Below, in pieces: positions 17,570-26,192 of a DNA stretch of 40,975 bases. The DNA lies in contig JAAZBB010000024.1 of the NCBI GenBank assembly GCA_012514035.1, positions 1-40,975 of the forward strand. Reading direction: 5' to 3'. Made by a program: the position numbers and the translations under genes. The notes beneath the pieces were generated by a model that did not search any database, was not told where the DNA came from, and saw nothing but the letters and a program-made list of their open reading frames with translations. The DNA is from Lentisphaerota bacterium (GTDB lineage Bacteria > Verrucomicrobiota > Kiritimatiellia > CAIQIC01 > Lenti-01). How positions within the stretch are numbered: position 1 is the stretch's first letter; each line of letters begins with the position of its first letter.

Positions 17570-20500
17570 CTAACGCAACTTCCGGATGAGTTCCTGCAGT
17601 TCCGCCTGCTGTTCGACCGGCAGTTCCCGCTGGCGCTCGGCCAGGCGTTCCGCCATCTCCAAGGCGGCGGCCTGCTGTCCGCGGGCCGCGTACAACTGGG
17701 CCGTCAATAGAAGCGCCTGGGCATTGTCCGGGACGGCGGCCAGCACCAGTTGGAGGTCCTGCTCCGCTTCGTCCAGCCGGCCGGCACGCAGGTGGAGTTC
17801 GCTGCGCGTGGAAAGCAGCAGTGGATCACCGGGTCGGGCGGCCAGCGCTTCCTCGATCAAGGCGCGGGCCTCATCCAGCGCGCCGCCCTTGATCATGAGC
17901 AGGTAGGCCAGATCGTTCAACGCGGTCGGATCCCGGCGGACCGCCAGGGCCGCCCGGTAGGAGGATTCGGCGAGGGAGTTCTGGCCCCGCGCATATTGAA
18001 AAGAGCCCAGCATCAGGTTGCCGGTAAAATTGGCCGGGTCGAGGGTGAGCAGATTGCGCACATGATCTTCAGCCAGTTCTCGCTTGCGTTCCTGGAAATC
18101 CACCGTCACCAGCATCTCCCAGGCGCGGACCTGGCGAGGGTTCATACGCACCACTTGTTCAAGTTCGGCTCGGGCGGTGGCCCATTCTTTCCGTTTCATG
18201 TGTAACTCCGCCAGCATAAGGCGAACCTCCGGCGACGTCCCCTGGAGATCCTTCAAGGCCGTCAAGGCCTGTTCATAGGCGGCGTTGTCGCTGCCGTCGC
18301 TGGTGATCATCGCCAGCAGCGCCCAGGCGCGGAGGTTGCTCTTGTCCTGCCGGACCAGCTCCTTCAGGTCAGCCAGAGCGGACGGCTGGCCCCGCAGGAT
18401 GGCCAGCACCACCCGTTCGAAACGCAGCTTCTCGGGAGCCATTCCGGCTTCCTCGGCCTGCGCAAGAAGCCGCTCGGCTTCATCATACTCGTCGGCGGCC
18501 ATCGACATGTTCGCCAGCATGAGCAGGGTTTGCACATCCTTGGGTTTTTCCTTCAGCACCTCCCGGTAGAATTCCGCGCTACGCTGCACATCCCCGCCGT
18601 GCAGATATGCCCGTCCCAAGAAGGCCTTGACTTCCGGACTCACGGCCTGACCGCCGGCCGCGCGTCGCATTTCGGCCTCCGCCATGCGAGGTTTGCCCGA
18701 AACCGCCCACATCATGCCGTTTCGTACCAGGAAACCGGTGTTATGGACATAGCCATAGAGGGAAGCCAGGGACCACATCACCCGGCTGTCCATCTGGCGT
18801 TCCTGGAAGGCCTGCCATTCCGCTTCGTATTCGGCCGCTTCCGGCCGGTCCTGGGCCCGGGCCAGGGTCAACAGGTTCAGCAACGCGCTGATGTTGTCGG
18901 GGGCAATGCGTCGCGCCTGCTGGAAGGTTTCCAGCGCGGCGGTTTCGTCCCCGCGCTCGACCTGGCCGAACCCGATGTTATTGGCTGCCTTTGCAGCCAG
19001 GCGCAGAATATACTGCTGGTAGGGATGCGCCGGATTACGATCATCCACGGGCGTGGCAGCCCAGGCCGCCATGCGTTCCCAGAATGGGCGCTGTGCGGCG
19101 ATCAGCGCGGTCCAATCGATCGGCTGTTCCGGGGGCTCCGCCCGGTAGACCAAGCGGTCCGGCACCAGGACCCCCACTTCCCGCAACGGTTCGGTCAGGT
19201 CCAGGGAAGCGATTCGCATGAGCCCCTCGTCCCGTGCCAGAAAGTCCTGCAGGAAAGCCCCAAAGCCGACCTGCAGCAACGACTGCTGCCGAGGAACGGA
19301 GAAAAACCCGGCCAGATATTTGCGATAGGAGGCGGAACCGGTCTGCGGGAGGGTAACCACCTGGACGTCAAGTCCGGCCCGGCGGGCGCCCAGGCGCAGA
19401 TTGTCATCCAAAATTCCATCCGCAAGCAGCACATTGCGGCCGGCCAAGGCCTGAAGAACCTGCTGTGCCTGGGCATCCACCATCTGGCCGGGACGGCCAT
19501 CCGCCACCGGCCGGTTCAGCACGCCGGCGACCAGGATGATCACGGGCAGCAGCAATCCGAACACACCCATGAGACTGCGCAACGGCTGGCCAATGCCGGC
19601 ATTCCGGTGCTCGCGCACCTGGCCCATGATCCAGAATTCCCCGGCGACGTACCCCGCACAAGCGGCCAGGATCAGATACGGCGTGACCATGATGTAGTAC
19701 ATTCCGAAGAACGTCCAAGGCGACAGCGGCAGATTGAACAGTGAGCCCAGGGCGGCCGCCAGGACCGCCAGGCGCAAGAACACCTGCCAGGCCGAGTAGC
19801 GCCAGGCGGGACGTTTTCCCCGCAGCAAGAACAGAATGATCCAAGGCATCGCCGTCAAGACGAGAACCAGCAGAAAGCCGGTCGCCTGGGGCATCTTGAC
19901 AATCAGATGCCACTGGTCGCGCAGATTGTAGTACAGAATCGACCACGGAGACCCGAAACCGCGCAGGGGGATCGCCGGGTCCTGCCACAGAGTCCAGGCG
20001 TTCAAGGGATACAGCAGCAACCCCGGTAGAGCGCACAGGCCCGTGCGCACCAGGACCGGCCAACTGAATTCAGCGCGTTGCAACATAGCGCGTATGATCA
20101 GCAGAAACGCCAGTGGCGCAAAGATCCAGAAGGTTGCGAATTCACTGATGCCAACGCCGTAGAGCAGGCCCAGCAGGTACAGGCGGCTGGGTTTGCCCGT
20201 CCGCTGGTACTCGGCAAACAGCCAGGCTGCTCCCAGCAGCAGCAACAGATGGAAGGTGCCCGGCAGCGAACGGGTGGACAGGATCCAAAACGGAATGTTC
20301 ACCATGACGAACAAGCCTGTGGTCAAGCCGGCCAGCAGCCGGGCCTGCGATTCCCGGGCCGTTTCACGGGGATCGTGGGCATCGTGGATCTGGTGGCGCA
20401 CGCGCATCATCAGGTTGGCGGTCAACACCAGGCCGATGGCGCCGAAAACGGCGCTCAGCACCCCCGCCCAGAACGCCTCCGTCCCGCCCGGACAGGCGGC

Positions 20501-20710
20501 GCACAGACGGACCAAACGCCCCCAGAGGGCATCCAGCAGTGTGCGGTTCGCGTCCAGCCCCAAATGCCAGGCCAGACTTTTGGCCGGCAGCCCCGGGAAG
20601 GCGCTGCGGCTCAGGGTTCCGAGGTACAAGGCCAAAGCGCCCACCAACAGGACCAGCATCACCAGCCAGCGGAATCGCAAAGGTTGCGGCGTGTCGTCGG
20701 CATCGTGCAT
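17570..20710 (-). CDS. Membrane GT-C-like/TPR protein, paralogue A
   Basis: The 1046-residue protein is the first of three tandem paralogues and lacks the low-complexity head of the others. TM1 spans residues 14-33, the multi-pass region runs to about 400, a middle domain lies at about 410-530 (L-L-A-D-G-I-L-D-D-N-L-R, then L-D-V-Q-V-V-T-L), and TPR-like helices fill 565-1040. The L-A-D-G-x-x-D-D and V-V-T-L pattern is what DUF2723 proteins show after their membrane part, and human TMEM260, an O-mannosyltransferase of that family, also ends in TPRs. The loop after TM1 is F-P-G-L-P (38-42) with no acidic pair. A GGGAGA stretch lies upstream of the ATG. The gene begins 73 bases after the BNR-propeller gene, so it may be in one transcript with it or have its own promoter. 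Confidence 0.8.
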   Translation of the reverse strand: MHDADDTPQPLRFRWLVMLVLLVGALALYLGTLSRSAFPGLPAKSLAWHLGLDANRTLLDALWGRLVRLCAACPGGTEAFWAGVLSAVFGAIGLVLTANLMMRVRHQIHDAHDPRETARESQARLLAGLTTGLFVMVNIPFWILSTRSLPGTFHLLLLLGAAWLFAEYQRTGKPSRLYLLGLLYGVGISEFATFWIFAPLAFLLIIRAMLQRAEFSWPVLVRTGLCALPGLLLYPLNAWTLWQDPAIPLRGFGSPWSILYYNLRDQWHLIVKMPQATGFLLVLVLTAMPWIILFLLRGKRPAWRYSAWQVFLRLAVLAAALGSLFNLPLSPWTFFGMYYIMVTPYLILAACAGYVAGEFWIMGQVREHRNAGIGQPLRSLMGVFGLLLPVIILVAGVLNRPVADGRPGQMVDAQAQQVLQALAGRNVLLADGILDDNLRLGARRAGLDVQVVTLPQTGSASYRKYLAGFFSVPRQQSLLQVGFGAFLQDFLARDEGLMRIASLDLTEPLREVGVLVPDRLVYRAEPPEQPIDWTALIAAQRPFWERMAAWAATPVDDRNPAHPYQQYILRLAAKAANNIGFGQVERGDETAALETFQQARRIAPDNISALLNLLTLARAQDRPEAAEYEAEWQAFQERQMDSRVMWSLASLYGYVHNTGFLVRNGMMWAVSGKPRMAEAEMRRAAGGQAVSPEVKAFLGRAYLHGGDVQRSAEFYREVLKEKPKDVQTLLMLANMSMAADEYDEAERLLAQAEEAGMAPEKLRFERVVLAILRGQPSALADLKELVRQDKSNLRAWALLAMITSDGSDNAAYEQALTALKDLQGTSPEVRLMLAELHMKRKEWATARAELEQVVRMNPRQVRAWEMLVTVDFQERKRELAEDHVRNLLTLDPANFTGNLMLGSFQYARGQNSLAESSYRAALAVRRDPTALNDLAYLLMIKGGALDEARALIEEALAARPGDPLLLSTRSELHLRAGRLDEAEQDLQLVLAAVPDNAQALLLTAQLYAARGQQAAALEMAERLAERQRELPVEQQAELQELIRKLR

Positions 20711-20783
20711 GTCTAAAAGTCTCCCAACGTGATGTGATGTGCGCTCACCCTAGCGGAGCCCCGAGGGGAAATCACGTCTAAAA
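20708..20783 (-). promoter_or_regulatory. Leader of the paralogue cluster with two TTTTAGACRTG sites
   Basis: The gap between the BNR-propeller stop and paralogue A holds two copies of TTTTAGACRTG on the minus strand. One directly follows the stop (20773-20783); the other includes the ATG of paralogue A (20708-20718). The second also carries a GGGAGA ribosome-binding site nearby. No convincing -35/-10 pair is visible. A third copy lies at 28147-28157 next to another promoter. An operator role is a guess. Confidence 0.3.
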
Positions 20784-21980
20784 TCAACCTGCCAAGGCGC
20801 GGAAATTCGGGATCCGGCTGAACCGGATCTGCGAAGTTTCGCGCGCATTGCGGGTGCGCGGCCCGCCCGCCCGGCAAACCACCACCAAATCGCTGCCGCA
20901 GGCGGCGGCGGCGGGATCGCAGCGGATGCCCGCCGGTCCCGCGCCACCCGAAATGACCGGGGCGGCAAACTGCCAATCCACCAGATTGTCCGATGACCAC
21001 AATCCGAGGCGATGCATGCCATCTTCGGAAACGGCCGCCGGTCCCAACGCCAACCCGCCCGCCCCGCGGCTGCCAACAAGCCAATAGCGGTGGCCGGGTT
21101 CGTCGAGCCACAAATCGAACTTGTCGTGGCCGCCCGGCAATGGCAGCCAGGTCCACGGGCTGCCATCCGGGGCCGATTGCGGCGACAGCGTCAGGTCGTC
21201 CACGTGAACCCGCAGGAACGCCCCCCAGTGCTGGCGTCCGCTGCTGGTTGCGCCCAGAACATGAACGATGCCATCCGCATGCCAGGGATGCGCCGGATCG
21301 ATGATTCCCACCAGCACCGGGTCGCGCCACGCGGGTTTGACTGCAGCCGTTGGCACGCCAAATCCCGCCGCCGGCTGCCCGGGCATTCCAAGCGCCAGTG
21401 GCTCCGAAACCGGGCCCTGGGTCCATGCCTTGCGGTTCATCAGGCTCGCTCCGCGGGGGGCGCGGAACAGCGTCAGGCCCATGCCGCCGCCGGCGGGCGC
21501 CATGGCCGGCACCAGCCAAGCATCGGCCTGTGCGCACACGGGGGTCGGGGCCAGCCAGAGGTCCAGGTCGCCGGTCAAGTCGAGCGGCGCGGACCAGCTG
21601 GAGCCGCCATCAGGCGAACGCATGAGACAAAGCCCCCCCGCCGCTTCACCCAGCAGATACACATCCCCGCCATCCCGGAACAGGCTCGCGCGCCGGAAAG
21701 GATACGTCGCCGACAGTTGCCAGGTTGCCCCGCCGTCGCCGGAGGACATTACCCGTCCCTGCATCCAGCGGCTGCGTTTGGCATCGTGGCCTTTTTTCCC
21801 GGACAGCCCCTTGACGTCCGGCCCGGTCTGGTCAAAGGCGGCCAGGAGCCTGCCATTTGGCAGGGCCAGCAGACTGGGCGCGCCGAGCGAAATCCGTTTG
21901 TCCGGCGGGACGGCGAACACGACCGGCTCCGGTCCCGCCGGCAGGGCATCCGCGGTCGTGGTGTCGCGCGGTTCAGTCAT
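20784..21980 (-). CDS. BNR/Asp-box beta-propeller (sialidase-fold) protein
   Basis: The 398-residue protein contains Asp-box repeats typical of sialidase-fold propellers: S-S-G-D-G-G-A-T-W-Q, S-P-D-G-G-S-S-W-S and the weaker W-S-S-D-N-L-V-D-W. The last resembles a blade of GH43/GH32-like propellers. No signal peptide is seen from the chosen ATG at 21980, so it is probably cytoplasmic, unusual for sialidases. That start overlaps the stop of the Nudix gene by 8 bases (ATGACTGA); a longer in-frame start at 22025 would run deep into the Nudix gene. The Arg triad of true sialidases cannot be confirmed by eye, so enzymatic activity is open. Confidence 0.7.
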   Translation of the reverse strand: MTEPRDTTTADALPAGPEPVVFAVPPDKRISLGAPSLLALPNGRLLAAFDQTGPDVKGLSGKKGHDAKRSRWMQGRVMSSGDGGATWQLSATYPFRRASLFRDGGDVYLLGEAAGGLCLMRSPDGGSSWSAPLDLTGDLDLWLAPTPVCAQADAWLVPAMAPAGGGMGLTLFRAPRGASLMNRKAWTQGPVSEPLALGMPGQPAAGFGVPTAAVKPAWRDPVLVGIIDPAHPWHADGIVHVLGATSSGRQHWGAFLRVHVDDLTLSPQSAPDGSPWTWLPLPGGHDKFDLWLDEPGHRYWLVGSRGAGGLALGPAAVSEDGMHRLGLWSSDNLVDWQFAAPVISGGAGPAGIRCDPAAAACGSDLVVVCRAGGPRTRNARETSQIRFSRIPNFRALAG

Positions 21981-22530
21981 GAATCCACAGGTCCATTTCC
22001 TGTCGCACGATGTAGGCGCCGGCATACACCTTCGGATCCACCAGATATCCCTTGCCGCGCATCATCTCCAGCCAATCCGCCAGCCATGACATCGGGACCA
22101 CATGGGTTCGGATCCGTTCCGCTCCCCGTCCGCCGCCGGGTGCCGTCCGCACCATGCCGCGGGCCCGGTAGAACGTCACGATTTCATTGGAGATGCCCGG
22201 GCTGGGCGGCCCAATCATGACCGCCTTCATGCTCGCGGCCGTGAATCCGGTTTCCTCGAACAGCTCGCGCCGCGCGGCCGCTTCCAGGGCTTCGGTTTCG
22301 GAGCCGGGCACATCCCCGGCCAATCCCGCAGGCCATTCCACAACCTGTGCTCCGACCGGTTCCCGCCACTGCGTCACCAAGACCAGTCCGCCGTGGTTCG
22401 TCGTACCCACAATCACGACAATGCCGGAAATCTTTGGACGTAGAACATATTCCCACCCGTTGGACACGACCATTCGCAAATGGGCGCCTTCCGCCAGGAT
22501 ACGAGGTTCAGATGGAATTTGGTCGGCCAT
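21973..22530 (-). CDS. Nudix hydrolase, ADP-ribose pyrophosphatase-like
   Basis: The 185-residue protein fits the ADP-sugar/ADP-ribose pyrophosphatase branch of Nudix enzymes, which cleave nucleoside diphosphate sugars. It has G-W-E-Y-V-L-R-P near the N-terminus, V-V-E-W-P-A-G-L-A-G-D before the box, and the Nudix box core E-x7-R-E-L-F-E-E-T-G-F. The box glycine is one residue out of register (G-S-E-T-E). The start at 22530 gives the usual family length; upstream in-frame sequence to 22773 is Cys- and Ser-rich and unlike the family. The gene is followed with an 8-base overlap by the BNR-propeller gene, suggesting a sugar-nucleotide link. Confidence 0.85.
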   Translation of the reverse strand: MADQIPSEPRILAEGAHLRMVVSNGWEYVLRPKISGIVVIVGTTNHGGLVLVTQWREPVGAQVVEWPAGLAGDVPGSETEALEAAARRELFEETGFTAASMKAVMIGPPSPGISNEIVTFYRARGMVRTAPGGGRGAERIRTHVVPMSWLADWLEMMRGKGYLVDPKVYAGAYIVRQEMDLWIHD

Positions 22531-22654
22531 GTGCGGCAGGATACAACGAACACCGCCGGAAACGGAAGCCCGAATGTGTCCCCCGGATGGAAATGAGTGC
22601 ATCGGCCTTGGGTGGTCCGTGTCCATCCGCCTGGACGGCGAACCCAGACCCCGA

Positions 22655-24799
22655 TCAGCCATTATGGAAGACAGCTTCGCGGAAAAAGCGCACCAGTTTC
22701 CGGTGCCGGGCGCGGATCCGGACCTGATATGGCAACAAGCGGGCGGGCGGCCATTGAAGCATGCGCATTTCATAATCCAGCGCGGGCACGAGCGTGTTGT
22801 CCAGATACCAGGCGTACATCAGTCCGAAGAGAAGTCCGCAGGGCAGGAAACCCGTGCCGGCCGGTATCGAGCGGAAATACCGCCGGGGCATGCCGGGCCG
22901 GGGCGCCATCTGCGCCAGGCGCAGGTAGATGCGCAATTGAGCATCGGACAGCACGCATTCGCGCCGCGCTGGCGGCCGCAGTTCAATTTCATATTCGCGA
23001 TGTCCGGTACCGGGCGGCACCGCTTCCCACCCTTTGCGCGCGAGATAGCGGCCTAGCAGTGATTCGCCCAGCGCCACTGCAAAATTCGTCCGAAAGGCGC
23101 CGGGCTCCTCAAGCGCTTGGGCATGGAGCATGATCTGCCGCCGAGCGGGATCATAATAACCCAGAACATTGTCCCATTCCCGGCTGCGCTGCCAGTGCCC
23201 ATCGCCGACCCGTTGCACGCCATTGAAACCCGTCAGGTGCTCCGGACGCACATCGGGATACTCCCACATGAAGTCTTCGACCACCTGGCGCAGTCCACCC
23301 GGCCGGAAGGTTTTCGAGTCCAGCGCGGCGCGGATCAGTTCCATGCGCGCGGCGGCCCCGGGGCCGGTTTGCACGGTGGACCGGTCCGGTGTGCCGATCG
23401 CATGGGTTGCCGGCCGGCGCGCGGCCCGGGGGCGCCGGGACAACTCTTCGAACACCGTGCGGATCGCCACGGCAAACCGTCCTGGATCATGGTGAATCAT
23501 GGAGTCACGCCGCCAGCGGTCATTGGAAAACAGGCTGGCTTCCACAGGCATCACACCCAAGGCGGCCACCCGGGCGCGATCCAGGTGGATCGGATGCTTG
23601 TCCTCCAAGGCGTAGTTGCGAATGATGCTGCCCGGCACCGTGTCCAGACTGGTCGCGAGGGCGACGTCGAACAGGCCTGTGATGCCACCGGGCACGTTGC
23701 GCCCATACGCCTCGATCAGTTCCGAAACCCAGAAGCCGCGGCTTTCCTCGCGAAAAGACATGTCCGTTTCGCCCTCCTGGATCCACAGGTTGGCGCCCAG
23801 GATTTTGATGGCGCGGGGATTGGCGCGGATGGCCGCGGCGACTCCGGGAGTCAGCAGCACAGGCAGCATGCTGCTGTAGAGGCTGCCGGGCGCATATACA
23901 ATCAAATCGGCCTGGCGTAACTGCGCGCACAGGTCCGGATTGGCGCGCGCGGGCGCGGCGTAGGTAATCCGAACCCGCCGCACGGCGCAGTGACGGCGCG
24001 CGCGGGCGGCGCGGGCCTGGCCAGTGGCCACCACGCCGTTGGCATATTCCACCATCAGCGAACCCGGGGCTGCGGTGGCGGCATGTACGCATCCCAGCGG
24101 GACGCCGATGGTCGTGGCGACCATGGCCAGTCCCCGCCCCAACTCCGTTGGCGTGGGAACCCGCGGCGCGCGGACCCCGCGGAACATGGCCGCCGTCAGC
24201 AGCAGATTGCCCAGGCAATGCCCCGGGATCAGCAATCGGGGCTCCAGCCAGTCCGGCATCCGGCGGGCAAGCCCGGCCAGCGCCGCCCGCAATGCCGGCG
24301 GACAGGCCCTGCGCACCGGCGGCGGCAACACCTGCACCGGATCGCGCAGCTCCCCGCGCCGCGGGGCCCGCCCGCCAAACCGATGCGTAAACACCTGCTG
24401 GATGATGCCCAGCGCGGGCGCGACGGTCCCGTACCGGCGGGCCAACCTCTTCCGGTCGATCATGGCAACCATCACCTTGCGCAGGTCGCCAACGCCGATC
24501 ATCGGCAATCGACGCACGAGTTCCCCGGTCGAACCGCCGTCATCCGTCGTGCACACCCCCACATGCACGCGGGTGAACTCGCAGGCGAGACCCGCCGCCG
24601 GACGGTCCGGCCAGGACGGCAATGCGGGATTGCCACCCAGGACCGTGGATAGCCCGGTACCGCCCCCCAGAACCACCACGCGCGCGGGCAGCGGCATGGA
24701 TCCGGCCGCCGCCTTCGGCCCGGACCGCAGGCGGGTTTCGACTTCGTGCTCCAAACGGCTGCGAACCCGCCTCCAGGATGCCCGGCGATGCGTGCTCAT
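22655..24799 (-). CDS. Long-form CofD/YvcK-family protein with extra C-terminal domain
   Basis: The 714-residue protein has an N-terminal CofD/YvcK (UPF0052) domain at about 40-455: G45-G-G-T-G-L-S in the nucleotide-binding loop, D-D-G-G-S-T-G-E-L (86-94), I-G-V-G-D-L-R-K, G-H-C-L-G-N-L-L (193-200) and A-P-G-S-L-Y-S-S (303-310). YvcK proteins are about 320 residues and act in cell-wall and gluconeogenic metabolism; CofD transfers phospholactate in F420 synthesis, for which nothing else here gives support. The additional domain (about 485-714) is predicted globular, with Y-Y-D-P-A-R-R-Q-I-M-L-H and a helix F-A-V-A-L-G-E-S-L-L-G-R. Neither activity can be assigned. It lies 25 bases beyond accC, separated by a hairpin. 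Confidence 0.8.
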   Translation of the reverse strand: MSTHRRASWRRVRSRLEHEVETRLRSGPKAAAGSMPLPARVVVLGGGTGLSTVLGGNPALPSWPDRPAAGLACEFTRVHVGVCTTDDGGSTGELVRRLPMIGVGDLRKVMVAMIDRKRLARRYGTVAPALGIIQQVFTHRFGGRAPRRGELRDPVQVLPPPVRRACPPALRAALAGLARRMPDWLEPRLLIPGHCLGNLLLTAAMFRGVRAPRVPTPTELGRGLAMVATTIGVPLGCVHAATAAPGSLMVEYANGVVATGQARAARARRHCAVRRVRITYAAPARANPDLCAQLRQADLIVYAPGSLYSSMLPVLLTPGVAAAIRANPRAIKILGANLWIQEGETDMSFREESRGFWVSELIEAYGRNVPGGITGLFDVALATSLDTVPGSIIRNYALEDKHPIHLDRARVAALGVMPVEASLFSNDRWRRDSMIHHDPGRFAVAIRTVFEELSRRPRAARRPATHAIGTPDRSTVQTGPGAAARMELIRAALDSKTFRPGGLRQVVEDFMWEYPDVRPEHLTGFNGVQRVGDGHWQRSREWDNVLGYYDPARRQIMLHAQALEEPGAFRTNFAVALGESLLGRYLARKGWEAVPPGTGHREYEIELRPPARRECVLSDAQLRIYLRLAQMAPRPGMPRRYFRSIPAGTGFLPCGLLFGLMYAWYLDNTLVPALDYEMRMLQWPPARLLPYQVRIRARHRKLVRFFREAVFHNG

Positions 24800-24805
24800 A
24801 TGGTG

Positions 24806-24825
24806 AAAAGACGCCTCCCGGCGTC
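24806..24825 (-). terminator. Hairpin with short T run after accC
   Basis: On the minus strand GACGCC, a GGGA loop and GGCGTC are followed by TTTT. The stem begins within the accC stop codon. A 6-bp GC-rich stem with four Ts suggests a weak or partial terminator that would lower expression of the CofD-like gene relative to accBC. Confidence 0.5.
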
Positions 24826-26185
24826 AGGAAACCCAAAATACATCGTTCATGAAATGTTCGAGAAACGCCGTAGTGTATTCCCCCCGCAGGAAACGCGCAT
24901 CCGCCAGCAGCGCCTGCGCCACCGGCACGGTCGTCGCGGGGCCTGCAATCTTGAATTCGGCCAGGGCCCGGGCCATGCGCGTCAGCGCTTCGTCGCGATT
25001 GCGACCGCGCGCGATGATTTTGGCGATCATGCTGTCATAGTAGGGTGGGATTTCATATCCGGAATAGACGTGCGAATCCACGCGGATGCCGGGCCCGCCC
25101 GGGAAGTGCACCGCCTGAATGGGGCCCGGGGACGGGGTGAAGTTCTTATAGGGATTCTCGGCATTCACCCGGACTTCAATGGCGTGGCCGCGAGGCTCGA
25201 AATCGCGTTCCGCATAGCGGAACACCTCCCCGGCGGCCGCACGGATCTGGGCCTGCACCAGATCAAATCCGGTCACCTCCTCGGTGATGGGATGCTCCAC
25301 CTGGATGCGGGTGTTCATTTCCATGAAATAGAATTCCTGGGCTTCCTCGTTCCAGAGGAATTCGAGGGTCGCCACGTTGCGCAACTTGCAGGCCTGGCCC
25401 GCGCGCACCGCCGCCTTGAGCAGCTTTTTGCGCCGGTCGGGGGTCAAGGCCGGGCTCGGGGTTTCCTCCATCAGCTTCTGGTGCCGGCGCTGGATGCTGC
25501 AGTCGCGTTCCCCAAGCTGGTAAACGTGGCCGTGGTTGTCGGCCAGCATCTGGACCTCGATGTGGCGTGCGCGCTCCACCAGCTTTTCGACATAGACATC
25601 GGGGTTGCCGAATGCCCGTTCGGCTTCCGAACTGGCGGTCATGAATCCCTGTGCCAGGCTGACGTCATTGCGGGCGATGCGCATGCCCTTGCCTCCGCCG
25701 CCCGCCACGGCCTTGATCAGCACCGGATAGCCCAGCTTTTTCGCGATTGCCAGCGCTTCCTCGGGGGACTTCACCACGCCCTCGCTGCCCGGTGTCACCG
25801 GCACCCCGGCCTTCTTCATCATCTCCCGCGCCATGGCCTTGTCGCCCATGGTCCGGATGTTTTCCGGCGAGGGCCCGATGAACGTAATGCCGCACTCCTC
25901 GCAGATCTCGGCGAAATGGGCGTTTTCCGAGAGAAACCCGAAGCCGGGATGGATCGCATCCACATCCGTCACTTCCGCAGCGCTGATGATGTTGGCGATC
26001 TTCAGATAGCTTTCCGAGGCCGGGGCCTTGCCGATGCACACCGCTTCATCCGCCAACTGCACATGCAGGCAGGTTTCGTCCGGCTGCGAATAGACGGCCA
26101 CTGTGCGGATGCCCATCTCCCGGCACGCGCGGATGATGCGCACCGCGATCTCGCCCCGGTTCGCGATCAGGATGCGCTTGAACAT
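24824..26185 (-). CDS. accC: Biotin carboxylase subunit of acetyl-CoA carboxylase
   Basis: AccC carboxylates biotin on AccB using ATP and bicarbonate in the first step of fatty-acid synthesis. The 453 residues match the family length. They show M-F-K-R-I-L-I-A-N-R-G-E-I-A-V-R-I, the ATP-grasp glycine loop G-G-G-G-K-G-M-R (162-169), E-R-D-C-S-I-Q-R-R-H-Q-K and the catalytic E-M-N-T-R-I-Q-V-E-H-P. I chose ATG at 26185, where the conserved N-terminus begins; it is 7 bases after the accB stop. accA and accD are not in the window. Confidence 0.97.
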   Translation of the reverse strand: MFKRILIANRGEIAVRIIRACREMGIRTVAVYSQPDETCLHVQLADEAVCIGKAPASESYLKIANIISAAEVTDVDAIHPGFGFLSENAHFAEICEECGITFIGPSPENIRTMGDKAMAREMMKKAGVPVTPGSEGVVKSPEEALAIAKKLGYPVLIKAVAGGGGKGMRIARNDVSLAQGFMTASSEAERAFGNPDVYVEKLVERARHIEVQMLADNHGHVYQLGERDCSIQRRHQKLMEETPSPALTPDRRKKLLKAAVRAGQACKLRNVATLEFLWNEEAQEFYFMEMNTRIQVEHPITEEVTGFDLVQAQIRAAAGEVFRYAERDFEPRGHAIEVRVNAENPYKNFTPSPGPIQAVHFPGGPGIRVDSHVYSGYEIPPYYDSMIAKIIARGRNRDEALTRMARALAEFKIAGPATTVPVAQALLADARFLRGEYTTAFLEHFMNDVFWVS

Positions 26186-26192
26186 GCCGGCC

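Noticed and set aside
22531-22773. N-terminal extension of the Nudix gene
   Set aside because: The extra residues are Cys- and Ser-rich, overlap the end of the CofD-like gene and are not part of the family.
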